10,464 nucleotides of DNA from Zancudomyces culisetae (lineage: Eukaryota; Kickxellomycota; Harpellomycetes; Harpellales; Legeriomycetaceae), in the NCBI GenBank assembly GCA_001969505.1, contig LSSK01000257.1, forward strand, positions 1-10,464, in the 5' to 3' direction. The translations under genes were made by a program, and so were the position numbers. Below the pieces are notes generated by a model, which was not told the origin of the DNA, searched no databases, and worked only from the letters and a program-made list of their open reading frames with translations. Positions 1-7,267 of the stretch are shown here, piece by piece; the stretch's first letter is position 1; every line of letters starts with the position of its first letter.

Positions 1-957
1 CAGCGTGAGGAAGAACGCATCCGAAAGGATCGCGAAATGGTTCAGCGTGAGGAGGCCAAGCGCATTGCTGAGAGTCTCAAGTCGAAAGCCGGTCTTGGAA
101 TCGACATTGAAGAGCTGCAAAACCTCGACACTGCCAAATTGCTCCAGATTCAAGTCCAACACCTTGAAAAGGAAAAGTCTGAATCTATTCTGCGCCTCAA
201 AAACGCCTCTCGTTACATTGATCACCTCGAGCGTGCCTACAGAAAGGAAGAGCGTCCTTTACTCCGCGACGACTATGCCTCGCAGCAAGCCGCTGATCGT
301 AAAAACCACGAACTTGCCTATACCTCTCTCCTCTCCTCCCAAAAAGAGAAACATATCACCGATCTTGCCACCAAATCTCGTCTATCTCGTGTCCTTGATG
401 ACTTTTCAGCTACAAAGAGTCTGTTGCTCTCCAAAAATGCCGATAAGCTGGCTGCTATAAAGGTCGAAAACCAAGCAAAACTTGAGGCTGCAAAGGCCCA
501 AAGACTTGAAGCATACAGAGCCGCAAAGGCTAGAGCTGAGGCCAAGGCAAAAGCTGAGGCTGAAGCCCAAGCACTGGCTCAGGCCGAGGCCGAAGCTGAA
601 GCTAGAGCAAAGGATGAAGTTAGAGCAAAGGCTGAGGCTGAAGCGCTGGCTAAGGCTGAAGCACTGGCTAAGGCTGAAGCACTGGCTAAGGCTGAAGCCG
701 AGGCTAAGTCTAGACCTAGCAAATACATTCCTCCAAGCCAACGTAAGGGCTTTGCTTCCCCAGCTGCTCCATCCCGCCCTGAATTTACCTCTGAGATTTC
801 CCGTGCCCCCGCTTTTCCTGCAATCAACCCTCCTGCCCCCGGCCGCTATGTGCCTCCAAGCAAAAGAGCTGGTATTTCTTCGCCAAACCCCTCCTCGCCC
901 TCTCTTTCTGGTTCCGCCTTTGGTAATAAATCATTTCCCAGCGCTTTTAAGAAGTAG
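1..957 (+). CDS. TIF32: Eukaryotic translation initiation factor 3 subunit a (eIF3a), C-terminal part, 5' truncated
   Basis: This is the last 318 residues of a protein whose reading frame is open from base 1, so the true start lies outside the window. eIF3a is the large scaffold of eIF3, which binds the 40S ribosome and helps recruit mRNA and the ternary complex in the cytoplasm. The fragment begins in a charged helical region (REEERIRKDRE, then REEAKRIAESL). It continues with a conserved eIF3a-like segment, ERAYRKEERPLLRDDY, at about fragment residues 76-91, then a long Ala/Glu/Lys helix (about 160-236), then a Pro/Ser-rich tail. Within the helix a 6-residue unit AEALAK is repeated. The tail carries two related motifs, KYIPPSQRKG and RYVPPSKRAG, and ends in SAFKK before TAG. 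The family call rests on the recognised ERAYRKEERPLL region and the overall architecture. The Ala-rich helix alone would not be diagnostic. No intron is needed in this part. Confidence 0.9.
   Translation, partial: QREEERIRKDREMVQREEAKRIAESLKSKAGLGIDIEELQNLDTAKLLQIQVQHLEKEKSESILRLKNASRYIDHLERAYRKEERPLLRDDYASQQAADRKNHELAYTSLLSSQKEKHITDLATKSRLSRVLDDFSATKSLLLSKNADKLAAIKVENQAKLEAAKAQRLEAYRAAKARAEAKAKAEAEAQALAQAEAEAEARAKDEVRAKAEAEALAKAEALAKAEALAKAEAEAKSRPSKYIPPSQRKGFASPAAPSRPEFTSEISRAPAFPAINPPAPGRYVPPSKRAGISSPNPSSPSLSGSAFGNKSFPSAFKK
637..708 (+). repeat. In-frame 18-nt tandem repeat in eIF3a helix
   Basis: Three almost identical 18-nt units (637-654, 655-672, 673-690) encode AEALAK. A fourth, diverged unit (691-708) encodes AEAEAK. 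Units 2 and 3 are identical, and unit 1 differs at one silent position (GCG for GCA). The high nucleotide identity suggests recent expansion by slippage or unequal exchange within an older Ala/Glu/Lys-rich coiled region. Confidence 0.9.
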
Positions 958-1328
958 TTGACTTATTTTCTTTTCCATAGCTCTGCTTTTTTTATGATCC
1001 AAGTTTCTTGTCCTTTTTTGGATCCTTTTTTTTAATTTCTTTTTCTTTTTATCTTTTACCTTTTACATTTATTATTCTTTTACTAGTTGAAATACAAAAC
1101 ATTTAACGACCAACCCCTGTGTGTTCCCAATTTTTCTTTTCCTATAACAAAACTGTCCTGTGTTCGAATCTATTTCGATAGCCAGATTATAAAATAAACA
1201 ATCGAGTCGATTCTGTTTTGTTCATCCACATTGCTTTATAAATTGACTCAATTTTCACATTCTTTCCTCAAGTTATAAATCAAATTCCCTTTTACAACTC
1301 TCGACAAAAAGCTCGGCACCAACTATAA
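958..1328. other. Intergenic: eIF3a 3' flank and VPS71 promoter
   Basis: The stretch directly after the eIF3a stop is strongly T-rich on the + strand (about 960-1075), as expected for a yeast 3' UTR and polyadenylation zone. The second half is more mixed and leads into VPS71. TATAAA matches lie at 1237-1242 and 1274-1279. I see no open frame of substance and no RNA gene. A TTCGAATC string at 1164-1171 resembles a tRNA T-loop but has no matching stem. Confidence 0.6.
1237..1242 (+). promoter_or_regulatory. Possible TATA box of VPS71
   Basis: TATAAA lies 87 nt upstream of the predicted ATG at 1329. A second TATAAA at 1274-1279 is 50 nt upstream. The distance suits a yeast promoter, but the region is AT-rich and such matches occur by chance. 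Confidence 0.3.
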
Positions 1329-2686
1329 ATGGAATCGCGAGCAACAACACGAAATAAATCCGCTCTATACTCCGATCTTTCTCGCACCCTTGCCACGACT
1401 CTTTCATCAACCTCCACAGCAGCTAATTCCAAAGTCCTCAAACAGCGTGAATTAAGGTACAATAAACTATCCAGCCTAAATAGCAATGTCAATAATAGCA
1501 CCAGTAGTGGTATGAATGTTCTCGGTACTAGCAGAGTTACCACTACTGCGAATACGGATTTTGAAGCTGCTGTAATATGTCCGATTGCTGTATTCCAACA
1601 AACACCATATTATTCTTCCATTTCATCTGCTACTGTCAATATCAACACCAACACCAACACCACCTACACACACGCTACTAGCCTTTCAGCTTCTACAAAA
1701 AAGCCCAAAAATAGAGATTCACAGGATTTTGAGCTTGATTTTGACGCTATGGCAAATACAAAGAACATATTGTCTACTAGGATGAAAAAGATACCAAAGG
1801 GTGTACAGGCTGTCTATATTGGAACTACTCTACAAGGTAAATTCTTTATTATACATGCTCAATATTGTTTTTTATTTTCCTGATTTACTTGACCTTTTTT
1901 TTTTCCGAGACAGTGAGTGAGAGCTTATTTCACACCCGTACTTGTCTATATAGAGAAGATCAAACGAAAAAACACTAAAAAAACCAAAAAGTTGGTTTTT
2001 ACCAAAAAGTCCATTTATTCTTATTTGGATGAATATATCAATGTAAGTTCATGTTTTCAGTTTCTCTTTCTTTTTCTCGACTTGTTTTATAAAAATCAAT
2101 GGTAGAACACCTTGTGTGTGCTGTATCGCCCATTTCTTTAGATATATAACAGCAAAATAGTCAATGTTTGTATTATCTGTTCTTTATCATACTTTATCTC
2201 ACCACACACCCTCCCCCCTCTCTTCTACTCTGCCCTCTTATGAAATAGGACTTGACAAGTACTACTGGTCCGTCTACTACAACCACACCCCTTATAAACT
2301 CGGCATCTCCATCCTCACAACAGCCGCAGGATTCTTCGTGTTTCCCTGTCACTCTGCTAACATGTACCCCTAAACCTTCCAAATACCCACCTCGTCATTC
2401 CTGTTGCATCTGTGGATTTGTTTTCAATTGTGCTGGATACTGTAACAGGTGTGGAAACCGGTACTGTTCTAAAGAATGCTACAAAATGCATATAGAAACC
2501 AGGCAAGTCGGATCACTTTACCATCCTATACAACATTTGGTGGAATATTTCTTGAGTCCTATCTCTCTCTCTTCTTTTATTAAAGTGTCATGTAAGACAC
2601 TGTCTTTTTAAACTCTTTTTTTTACTAACCGTATTAACCATCTTGGTGTTTTTATGCTTTGTAGATGCGTGAAGTTTTTGGTTTGA
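1329..2686 (+). CDS. VPS71: SWR1 complex subunit Vps71/Swc6 (ZNHIT1 family), four exons
   Basis: Predicted exons are 1329-1836, 1918-2042, 2249-2502 and 2665-2686, giving 302 residues, close to the roughly 280 of yeast Vps71. Vps71/Swc6 is a subunit of the nuclear SWR1 remodeller, which exchanges H2A for H2A.Z (known for the family). The N-terminal ~140 residues are Ser/Thr/Asn-rich and poorly conserved. Residues about 171-211 form a basic segment ending in KKSIYSYLDEYIN, which fits the family's conserved middle helix. The C-terminus is a HIT zinc finger after KYPPRHSC. The visible ligands are C263, C266, C276, C279, C284, C288, H292 and C297, with family spacing C-x2-C, C-x2-C, C-x3-C-x3-H-x4-C. 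The ending HIETRCVKFLV matches the ZNHIT1-type ending ETRCLKWTV, and that match requires the 22-nt last exon. All four exons join in frame. The first two introns are less certain than the third. TGA is at 2684-2686. Confidence 0.88.
1644..1661 (+). repeat. (AACACC)3 repeat encoding Asn-Thr
   Basis: Three perfect AACACC units lie in frame in VPS71 exon 1 and encode NTNTNT in a low-complexity segment. The same hexamer, in the same codon phase, recurs on the other strand in the FG-GAP gene at 8009-8026. Confidence 0.85.
1837..1917 (+). other. Predicted intron 1 of VPS71
   Basis: This 81-nt intron has donor GTAAAT and acceptor AG at 1916-1917. A CTTGAC branch-like element lies at 1888-1893, followed by a run of T. 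Its length is a multiple of three, but it holds in-frame stops at 1881-1883 and 1914-1916. An AG at 1912-1913 would be an alternative acceptor, but it leads into a frame that soon meets TAA. The chosen acceptor keeps exon 2 open, giving ...TTLQVRAYF.... The donor is not the strong GTAAGT form, so this junction is moderately sure. Confidence 0.65.
2043..2248 (+). other. Predicted intron 2 of VPS71
   Basis: This 206-nt intron has a strong donor GTAAGT, a long pyrimidine-rich tract (about 2208-2240) and acceptor ATAG ending at 2248. It joins phase-0 exons to give DEYIN-DLTST. TAG in the acceptor closes the exon 3 frame upstream, so exon 3 cannot extend further left. No clean TACTAAC is visible; CTCAC at 2198-2202 is only a weak branch candidate. 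Confidence 0.7.
2503..2664 (+). other. Predicted GC-AG intron 3 of VPS71
   Basis: The donor reads CAG|GCAAGT, the usual context of GC-type introns, which compensates for GC by matching the rest of the consensus. A perfect TACTAAC branch site lies at 2623-2629 and the acceptor TGTAG ends at 2664, 36 nt from the branch A. Splicing joins AG to A and makes the Arg of ETRC. The 162-nt intron carries an in-frame TAA at 2609-2611. Confidence 0.88.
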
Positions 2687-3004
2687 TCAAGATATAGACT
2701 CTCAGGCATCAAATCAAACCATGTCAACTTTTCCAGGAATTTAATCTACCCATTTATTCTGTGTATTTTTTTTATTCAATTTCAGCTTTAGCTTCATTTC
2801 ATTATAACCATTTTTATCAATGTATATATGTTATAATAATCCAGTTTAACACGATTCACCCTATACAATATGTGTGCATGTATGTATGTTATTTTATTTT
2901 GGATATAAACGATTGATACTTGAACTGTAACTGAAAATAAGAGGTACTAGATACTCAAAAGAGCTATAAATGCACTCTGATTAAAATTAGAACACACTAT
3001 AACA
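2687..3004. other. Intergenic: VPS71 3' flank and SEN54 promoter
   Basis: This 318-nt AT-rich spacer contains elements of the TATATA type at about 2823-2828 and a TGTATGTATG stretch near 2878-2888, both of the kind that position 3' ends in yeast. A TATAAA at 2965-2970 lies 35 nt before the SEN54 ATG, rather close for a TATA box. No gene is seen. Confidence 0.55.
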
Positions 3005-5350
3005 ATGCCGAAGAAAAAAGAACGTACCAAACCAATTTTAAAGCCAAGATTGGATCAGTCACGGCAGCAAAGAGAATTAAATGGCAGCGCGAATGAATTA
3101 ACCACAACCTTACCAACGGGTGATTTTATACAACCACCACGACCACAACAAGACACTAGCTCCGGTACAAATTCAGCTAATAATCTGAATCCACGAGTAG
3201 ACCAACACGAAACAATCGATTTACAAGATTCGCAAACAAAGATATTTTTTCCCTTTCCCTTATCAGAGTATGAACAGAATCTAGAATCCAGAAAATCCAG
3301 TCAATTTGGTAACAAGCCTACAAAGTCTAATTTCGATCAAACACCAGCTCCAGCTCCAGCTCCTATCTCGCTCCCTCAATGCACAACCGAAAAAGAATGG
3401 CTATCAAATGAAAGACAGATAATCAATGAATTGCTGCTCATTTACAAACAGCTACTATCCGGCACCCCTTCGTTAAAAAGTCAGGTGCTTGTTAGCGATG
3501 TTACTGATAGCAATGTCAAACGGAAAAATCCAGTGTTTAAGCTCAGGATCTTTATCAACAACATATCATTTCCCTTACAAATACCACCAGTAACTAACAG
3601 TTATCCAGACTATGGAAACAGTCAAAGTAAACGAGTAAGCTCAATCGCGTTGTTTGGTTTTGTGGGATTTGATCTTTTCAACCTTCTTGCTGTTGGAATC
3701 AAGCTGAATAAACACATAAACTTGGATAAATACAAAGGAATCGATAAAATACGCTGTGACTCAGAGACTACACAACAGTCCACTTTACCTTGCGGTTTCA
3801 ATTATTTCTTGTTATCGATATTCAAGGATACGCTTTCCGACTTTTTTTGTCGCAAAAACAAAGAGATTGAACATAAAGAAGTAGAGCAGCAACAAAAAGT
3901 TGTTGGTAACCTTAAAGATACACCTCTATCCACGAACCCAACTGTAAATATAAAAAATAATTTCAAGGGAAATAAGAACGTTAGTGGGACTCTACTTTTT
4001 AATTCAGAAATTTTGTTTCAACTCGAGCAAGGAAATTTATTTCTCTCAGAAACTCATCCTTTGGATTTACAGATTCGGTTTGTGTGGAGTTTGTTGTTGT
4101 ACTACAATTCTATAGTCACCATTAACCCTTCAGATGACTTGATAGTAGAAATAGACACACACATATGTATGAAACCAAGTCAACGACCAATACTGACAAC
4201 ATCACTTTATAATAACTTTACCTGTTCAAACTACCAAGTATACGCACACCTGAAAAGATTAGGATATATAGTTACCGTTATTCCACAACCAAAATCTGAT
4301 TCTGCCTTTTTATCCCGTTCTGTTTCCAAATCTGGTTCAGGGAACAGCGGCAATTATGGCACTGACAATGCTAATAGTCACAATCCATATTGCGATGTTA
4401 AACCCGGAAATCTTAAAAAAGATGTCAAATGTGCTCTTCATCAGTATCCTATCATGGATGGAAATACGTCCAACATATCCGAGAACAAATCAGCTCTAAC
4501 TCACACGTTCTGTTTTGCGTACGAGCACATTAAACATAGAATCATAGGCTTCTCCCGTTCTCTACTTGGGAAGACTAGAAAATTTGTAGATACCTCCCTT
4601 AACACCATCTCTAACTCTCTGACTGCACTTTCATTCAAAGAGAATGTATTTGGGATTTCTGCCTTTGATCGAAATGTGTATAGAAATATAAAAGTCAGCT
4701 GTCCATTGACTGGAAAGGGTAGACAGTTCTCGTTCCATTCGCAAAACGATATTTTTTCAGCGTTAAAGGATAAAGGTCCAAAAATCATATCTGCAGCAGA
4801 GTTTAATAGCTCTAACGAGATTCTCAGTGAGAGACGTGATGGTAACACTAATACCCTTGCGAATGAAAAAACTGTCGGACCTTCTAATAACATTGATTAT
4901 AACTATGTTGATGGCTGCTACTTTGACGTCTACTCGCCAAACAAGAAACTCTTTCTTTCCAATGTTCCAAAGACAGATATTTTTCCAAACCTGAGTAATT
5001 GTAATTTTAGAGTGCTTGTACTTCCAAAAGATACTAGCGCCACTGATACAACTCTCACCCATATGAAGAGCGTGACTAAAGGCAAAAACGATCCTGAGGA
5101 CAAGTTTGTAGATGGACATTCCAATTTCATGTATACTTTGCCAAATTTACTTTTGTCTACCTCGATTAATCCCAACTTGAGGCATTTTACAGGGTTTGAT
5201 ACAACCACTGCTACTATTAATGGCGCCAACCAACCAAATGCTATTCGTGAGGGGTCTTGCGCGAACAGTAATCAACAAAATCAACGTACTATTCCTTTGG
5301 TTCTGGCCATTTGCGAACCAGGTGTAGTATCGTTTCTAAAAGTGTTTTGA
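3005..5350 (+). CDS. SEN54: tRNA-splicing endonuclease subunit Sen54, enlarged
   Basis: Sen54 is a non-catalytic structural subunit of the four-part SEN endonuclease, which cuts introns from pre-tRNAs and pairs with Sen2 (known for the family). The 781-residue product is much longer than S. cerevisiae Sen54 (467). The N-terminal domain lies at about residues 320-425: GTLLFNSEILFQLEQGNLFL, then the hallmark YQVYAHLKRLGYIVTV at 410-425. The C-terminal domain runs from about 550 to the end, with AFDRNVYRNIKV, YFDVYSP at 639-645, FRVLVLPKD, and the terminal LVLAICEPGVVSFLKV, which matches the family's closing strand. The extra length is a basic, low-complexity N-terminal extension starting PKKKERTKPILKPR (a possible nuclear localisation signal) with a PAPAPAP tract, plus Ser/Asn-rich linkers at about 426-495 and 580-635. 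The start is the first ATG in frame; there is no sign of an intron. The conserved Leu of HLKRL is a CTG codon. Confidence 0.91.
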   Translation: MPKKKERTKPILKPRLDQSRQQRELNGSANELTTTLPTGDFIQPPRPQQDTSSGTNSANNLNPRVDQHETIDLQDSQTKIFFPFPLSEYEQNLESRKSSQFGNKPTKSNFDQTPAPAPAPISLPQCTTEKEWLSNERQIINELLLIYKQLLSGTPSLKSQVLVSDVTDSNVKRKNPVFKLRIFINNISFPLQIPPVTNSYPDYGNSQSKRVSSIALFGFVGFDLFNLLAVGIKLNKHINLDKYKGIDKIRCDSETTQQSTLPCGFNYFLLSIFKDTLSDFFCRKNKEIEHKEVEQQQKVVGNLKDTPLSTNPTVNIKNNFKGNKNVSGTLLFNSEILFQLEQGNLFLSETHPLDLQIRFVWSLLLYYNSIVTINPSDDLIVEIDTHICMKPSQRPILTTSLYNNFTCSNYQVYAHLKRLGYIVTVIPQPKSDSAFLSRSVSKSGSGNSGNYGTDNANSHNPYCDVKPGNLKKDVKCALHQYPIMDGNTSNISENKSALTHTFCFAYEHIKHRIIGFSRSLLGKTRKFVDTSLNTISNSLTALSFKENVFGISAFDRNVYRNIKVSCPLTGKGRQFSFHSQNDIFSALKDKGPKIISAAEFNSSNEILSERRDGNTNTLANEKTVGPSNNIDYNYVDGCYFDVYSPNKKLFLSNVPKTDIFPNLSNCNFRVLVLPKDTSATDTTLTHMKSVTKGKNDPEDKFVDGHSNFMYTLPNLLLSTSINPNLRHFTGFDTTTATINGANQPNAIREGSCANSNQQNQRTIPLVLAICEPGVVSFLKVF
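3344..3361 (+). repeat. (CCAGCT)3 repeat encoding Pro-Ala
   Basis: Three perfect hexamer units in the SEN54 N-terminal extension encode PAPAPA, continued as PAPAPAP by a further CCT. It lies outside the conserved domains, in a region predicted to be flexible. Confidence 0.85.
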
Positions 5351-5888
5351 TTTTGTATTTTCGTTTTTCTTAGATCAACTAGCAAACATTTATTCTTAGC
5401 AAATACGTGTTTATTGACTCATTCACCACATCTTTTCATATTCTAAAGTATCAAATAGAAAAAATATATACCATTAGCCTGGAGGGGAGGGAAATATGTG
5501 TAATATGGACACTGTGCTATGTTTTTTTGATGCAGTCTGACGTATGGTTTGTGTATTTTTGGAGCCTAAACTCCAGCCCTACCACAGGAACGCATTGGCC
5601 ACCCTGCATATGTTTTACCAGCTCTGTCTGGGCTTTCCCGATTTTGCTCATTTGTCCTATGTACAATTCAACAAATTCAAATTAAGCAAATTGCAATAAA
5701 AGATGAATATTGCGGGGTAATTTGATTGAAAGAATATACCACAATATCCCACATGAACAATATCATTGTGTATTTCACCAATATGTTTGAAATTAATAAA
5801 TTAGTTCGAAGGCCGGTTTGAGACACTCAGATTCGCCTTTTGGGATACAAAGTCCATGTAAAAGCTGCGTTGCTCCCTTCATTATTTC

Positions 5889-5967
5889 GCAATCCTATTT
5901 CGAAAACTGAAAAATAGGCTTTGATTGCTTTTGAATACCACCAAAATTATCCAAGAAATATTGGATA
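5889..5967. other. Two tandem inverted repeats (possible RNA hairpins)
   Basis: First hairpin: GCAAT plus CCTATTT (5889-5900) pairs with AAATAGG (5912-5918) and ATTGC (5924-5928), a 12-bp stem with a 5-nt bulge and an 11-nt loop. Second hairpin: TATCCAA (5948-5954) pairs with TTGGATA (5961-5967), a 7-bp stem with a 6-nt loop. Both read from either strand. The role is unknown and chance occurrence in AT-rich DNA is possible. Confidence 0.35.
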
Positions 5968-6039
5968 CCATATGAAAATCTGAGTTTGGAATTCTTGGTG
6001 AAATAAAACAGAAACATAGTTCAGAAGAAATCAATTAAA

Positions 6040-6063
6040 GCACAAGCACGAGCACGAGCACAA
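6040..6063 (+). repeat. Hexamer array GCACRA x4
   Basis: Four units, GCACAA, GCACGA, GCACGA and GCACAA, lie upstream of the O-methyltransferase ATG. The array is followed after one base by a second, unrelated hexamer array. Confidence 0.85.
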
Positions 6064-6064
6064 A

Positions 6065-6088
6065 TATAAGTATAAGTATAAGTATAAG
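6065..6088 (+). repeat. Hexamer array TATAAG x4
   Basis: Four perfect TATAAG units end 50 nt before the ATG at 6139. Each unit resembles a weak TATA element, so the array could act as a variable-length core promoter for the methyltransferase gene. That role is inference. Confidence 0.85.
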
Positions 6089-6138
6089 ACAAGCATATCG
6101 ACATAAATACCGTTCTTTATAGCCTGAACCTATATATA

Positions 6139-7098
6139 ATGTTAAGAACAATAAGCAAGCTACCAAAACTTCAGCAGCGGGGTAGGAACTACTCTCTATG
6201 CTCGTTTTTGGACAAAAAGATACCCCATTCCCCCAAAGATGATTCGACGGCTTCCCCTAAAAGCATTTACGAATATTGTTTAGATTGCAGCAGTAAACAG
6301 CAGTTCAAAGACACTACAAAAGATTGTAAAGGAAACGACTCTATAAACTACAGTGATGGGTTTGAAGATTTGGAAATAATTCATGCAAAAATAATGCAGA
6401 CACTCAAACAAAAAAATGAGAAAGCCTATCGGGTTGTGGATATGATGACTGGAATTCTGCAGGTCAAGTTTTTAAAACAGTTGATAGAGATAACAAACAG
6501 TAAAAAAGTGCTCGAGATAGGCACGTTCCTGGGTTATGGTACCACGGCCCTGCTGCAAGGTGTATTTAACAACAGCCTCAATAATACCACTGGTGTTTTT
6601 AAGGTTAGTACTATCGAAAGAGATACCACGTTTAGTGATATAGCAAAAGATAATTTGTCTAAATATCTTTTACGCGGCCACACTATATCTGAACAAAAGA
6701 ACTATTGTACTCAAACACGACAACTTTCTGGTGGTAACACAGAGGAAATATCCAGTTTTGATGTTGGAAAAGTTAATGTTAATCTAATACTTGGTGATGC
6801 TGTGTCCTCTTTAGAGAACATGCCTCAAGAGAATTATCCATACGATTTTGTATACATGGATGCCAAAAAGTCCGAATATATCAACTACTTGAAAACTCTC
6901 CTCGACAATCAACAAGTGACAAAAAACGGTATAATTGTAACAGACAATGTCTTGTTTGGAGGACAGGTTGTAAACCCAGAGTCGAATAAATACGGCAAAA
7001 TAATGCACGAGTTCAATCGATTTGTCAAGCAGGAAAGCAGAGTAGACGCAGTAATGTTGCCTGTATTTGATGGAATTAGTATCTTAAAAGTTAGATAA
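6139..7098 (+). CDS. SAM-dependent O-methyltransferase, catechol/caffeoyl-CoA OMT family, probably mitochondrial
   Basis: The 319-residue product has a class I Rossmann methyltransferase core of the Methyltransf_3 type. Motif I is VLEIGTFLGYG at 124-134, and the ribose-binding acidic residue is probably E160 in STIERD. GDA lies at 219-221, and DFVYMDAKKSEY at 236-247 is followed by IIVTDNVLFGGQVV at 265-278. D241, D269 and N270 match the divalent-metal ligands of cation-dependent OMTs, and the C-terminal strand is FDGISILKVR. Family members transfer a methyl group from SAM to a catechol-like hydroxyl; the substrate here cannot be read from sequence. The N-terminus MLRTISKLPKLQQRGRNYS is basic, Ser-containing and free of acidic residues, which suggests a mitochondrial presequence. 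The protein is longer than the usual ~220-250 residues because of this ~100-residue N-terminal part and an inserted loop at about 179-211. It has its own promoter region and converges on the next gene. Confidence 0.87.
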   Translation: MLRTISKLPKLQQRGRNYSLCSFLDKKIPHSPKDDSTASPKSIYEYCLDCSSKQQFKDTTKDCKGNDSINYSDGFEDLEIIHAKIMQTLKQKNEKAYRVVDMMTGILQVKFLKQLIEITNSKKVLEIGTFLGYGTTALLQGVFNNSLNNTTGVFKVSTIERDTTFSDIAKDNLSKYLLRGHTISEQKNYCTQTRQLSGGNTEEISSFDVGKVNVNLILGDAVSSLENMPQENYPYDFVYMDAKKSEYINYLKTLLDNQQVTKNGIIVTDNVLFGGQVVNPESNKYGKIMHEFNRFVKQESRVDAVMLPVFDGISILKVR

Positions 7099-7267
7099 CC
7101 GTCATGAATGATTCCGCTTTGTTTTATCTTATTTTGTTTATAGTAATAAAAGGATCGCTGCAAAAGCAAAATTAGCATAAAACTACAGAAACGACGAAAA
7201 TGGGGATCTCGTTAGTAACACTAATGGAAACTACATTGTATTTTACTATCCTATGACTTCCTTAACC
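7099..7267. terminator. Convergent 3' intergenic region
   Basis: A 169-nt spacer separates the stop codons of two convergent genes. AT-rich stretches such as 7121-7150 could carry the 3' end of the methyltransferase transcript. The two 3' UTRs may overlap. No defined element can be named. Confidence 0.4.

Larger units (their letters stand above)
5351..6138. other. Long intergenic region between SEN54 and the O-methyltransferase
   Basis: This 788-nt spacer has no convincing coding sequence. A 92-codon open frame at 5407-5685 has no recognisable motif. T-rich DNA after 5350 fits the SEN54 3' end. Around 5889-5967 two hairpin-forming segments occur, and two adjacent hexamer repeat arrays lie at 6040-6088. 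The last 50 nt before the ATG are AT-rich, with TATATATAATG directly at the start. An unrecognised non-coding RNA is possible but not shown. Confidence 0.5.

Noticed and set aside
406-741. Minus-strand frames opposite the eIF3a repeat
   Set aside because: They are the complement of the Ala/Glu/Lys-coding repeats, read as Ser/Leu/Phe-rich low complexity, with no independent signal.
1155-1185. tRNA T-loop-like TTCGAATC
   Set aside because: The flanking bases do not form a T-stem, and no acceptor, D or anticodon arms are found around it.
5407-5685. 92-codon frame after SEN54
   Set aside because: It has no motif, lies in a 3' flank and has AT-rich composition like non-coding DNA.
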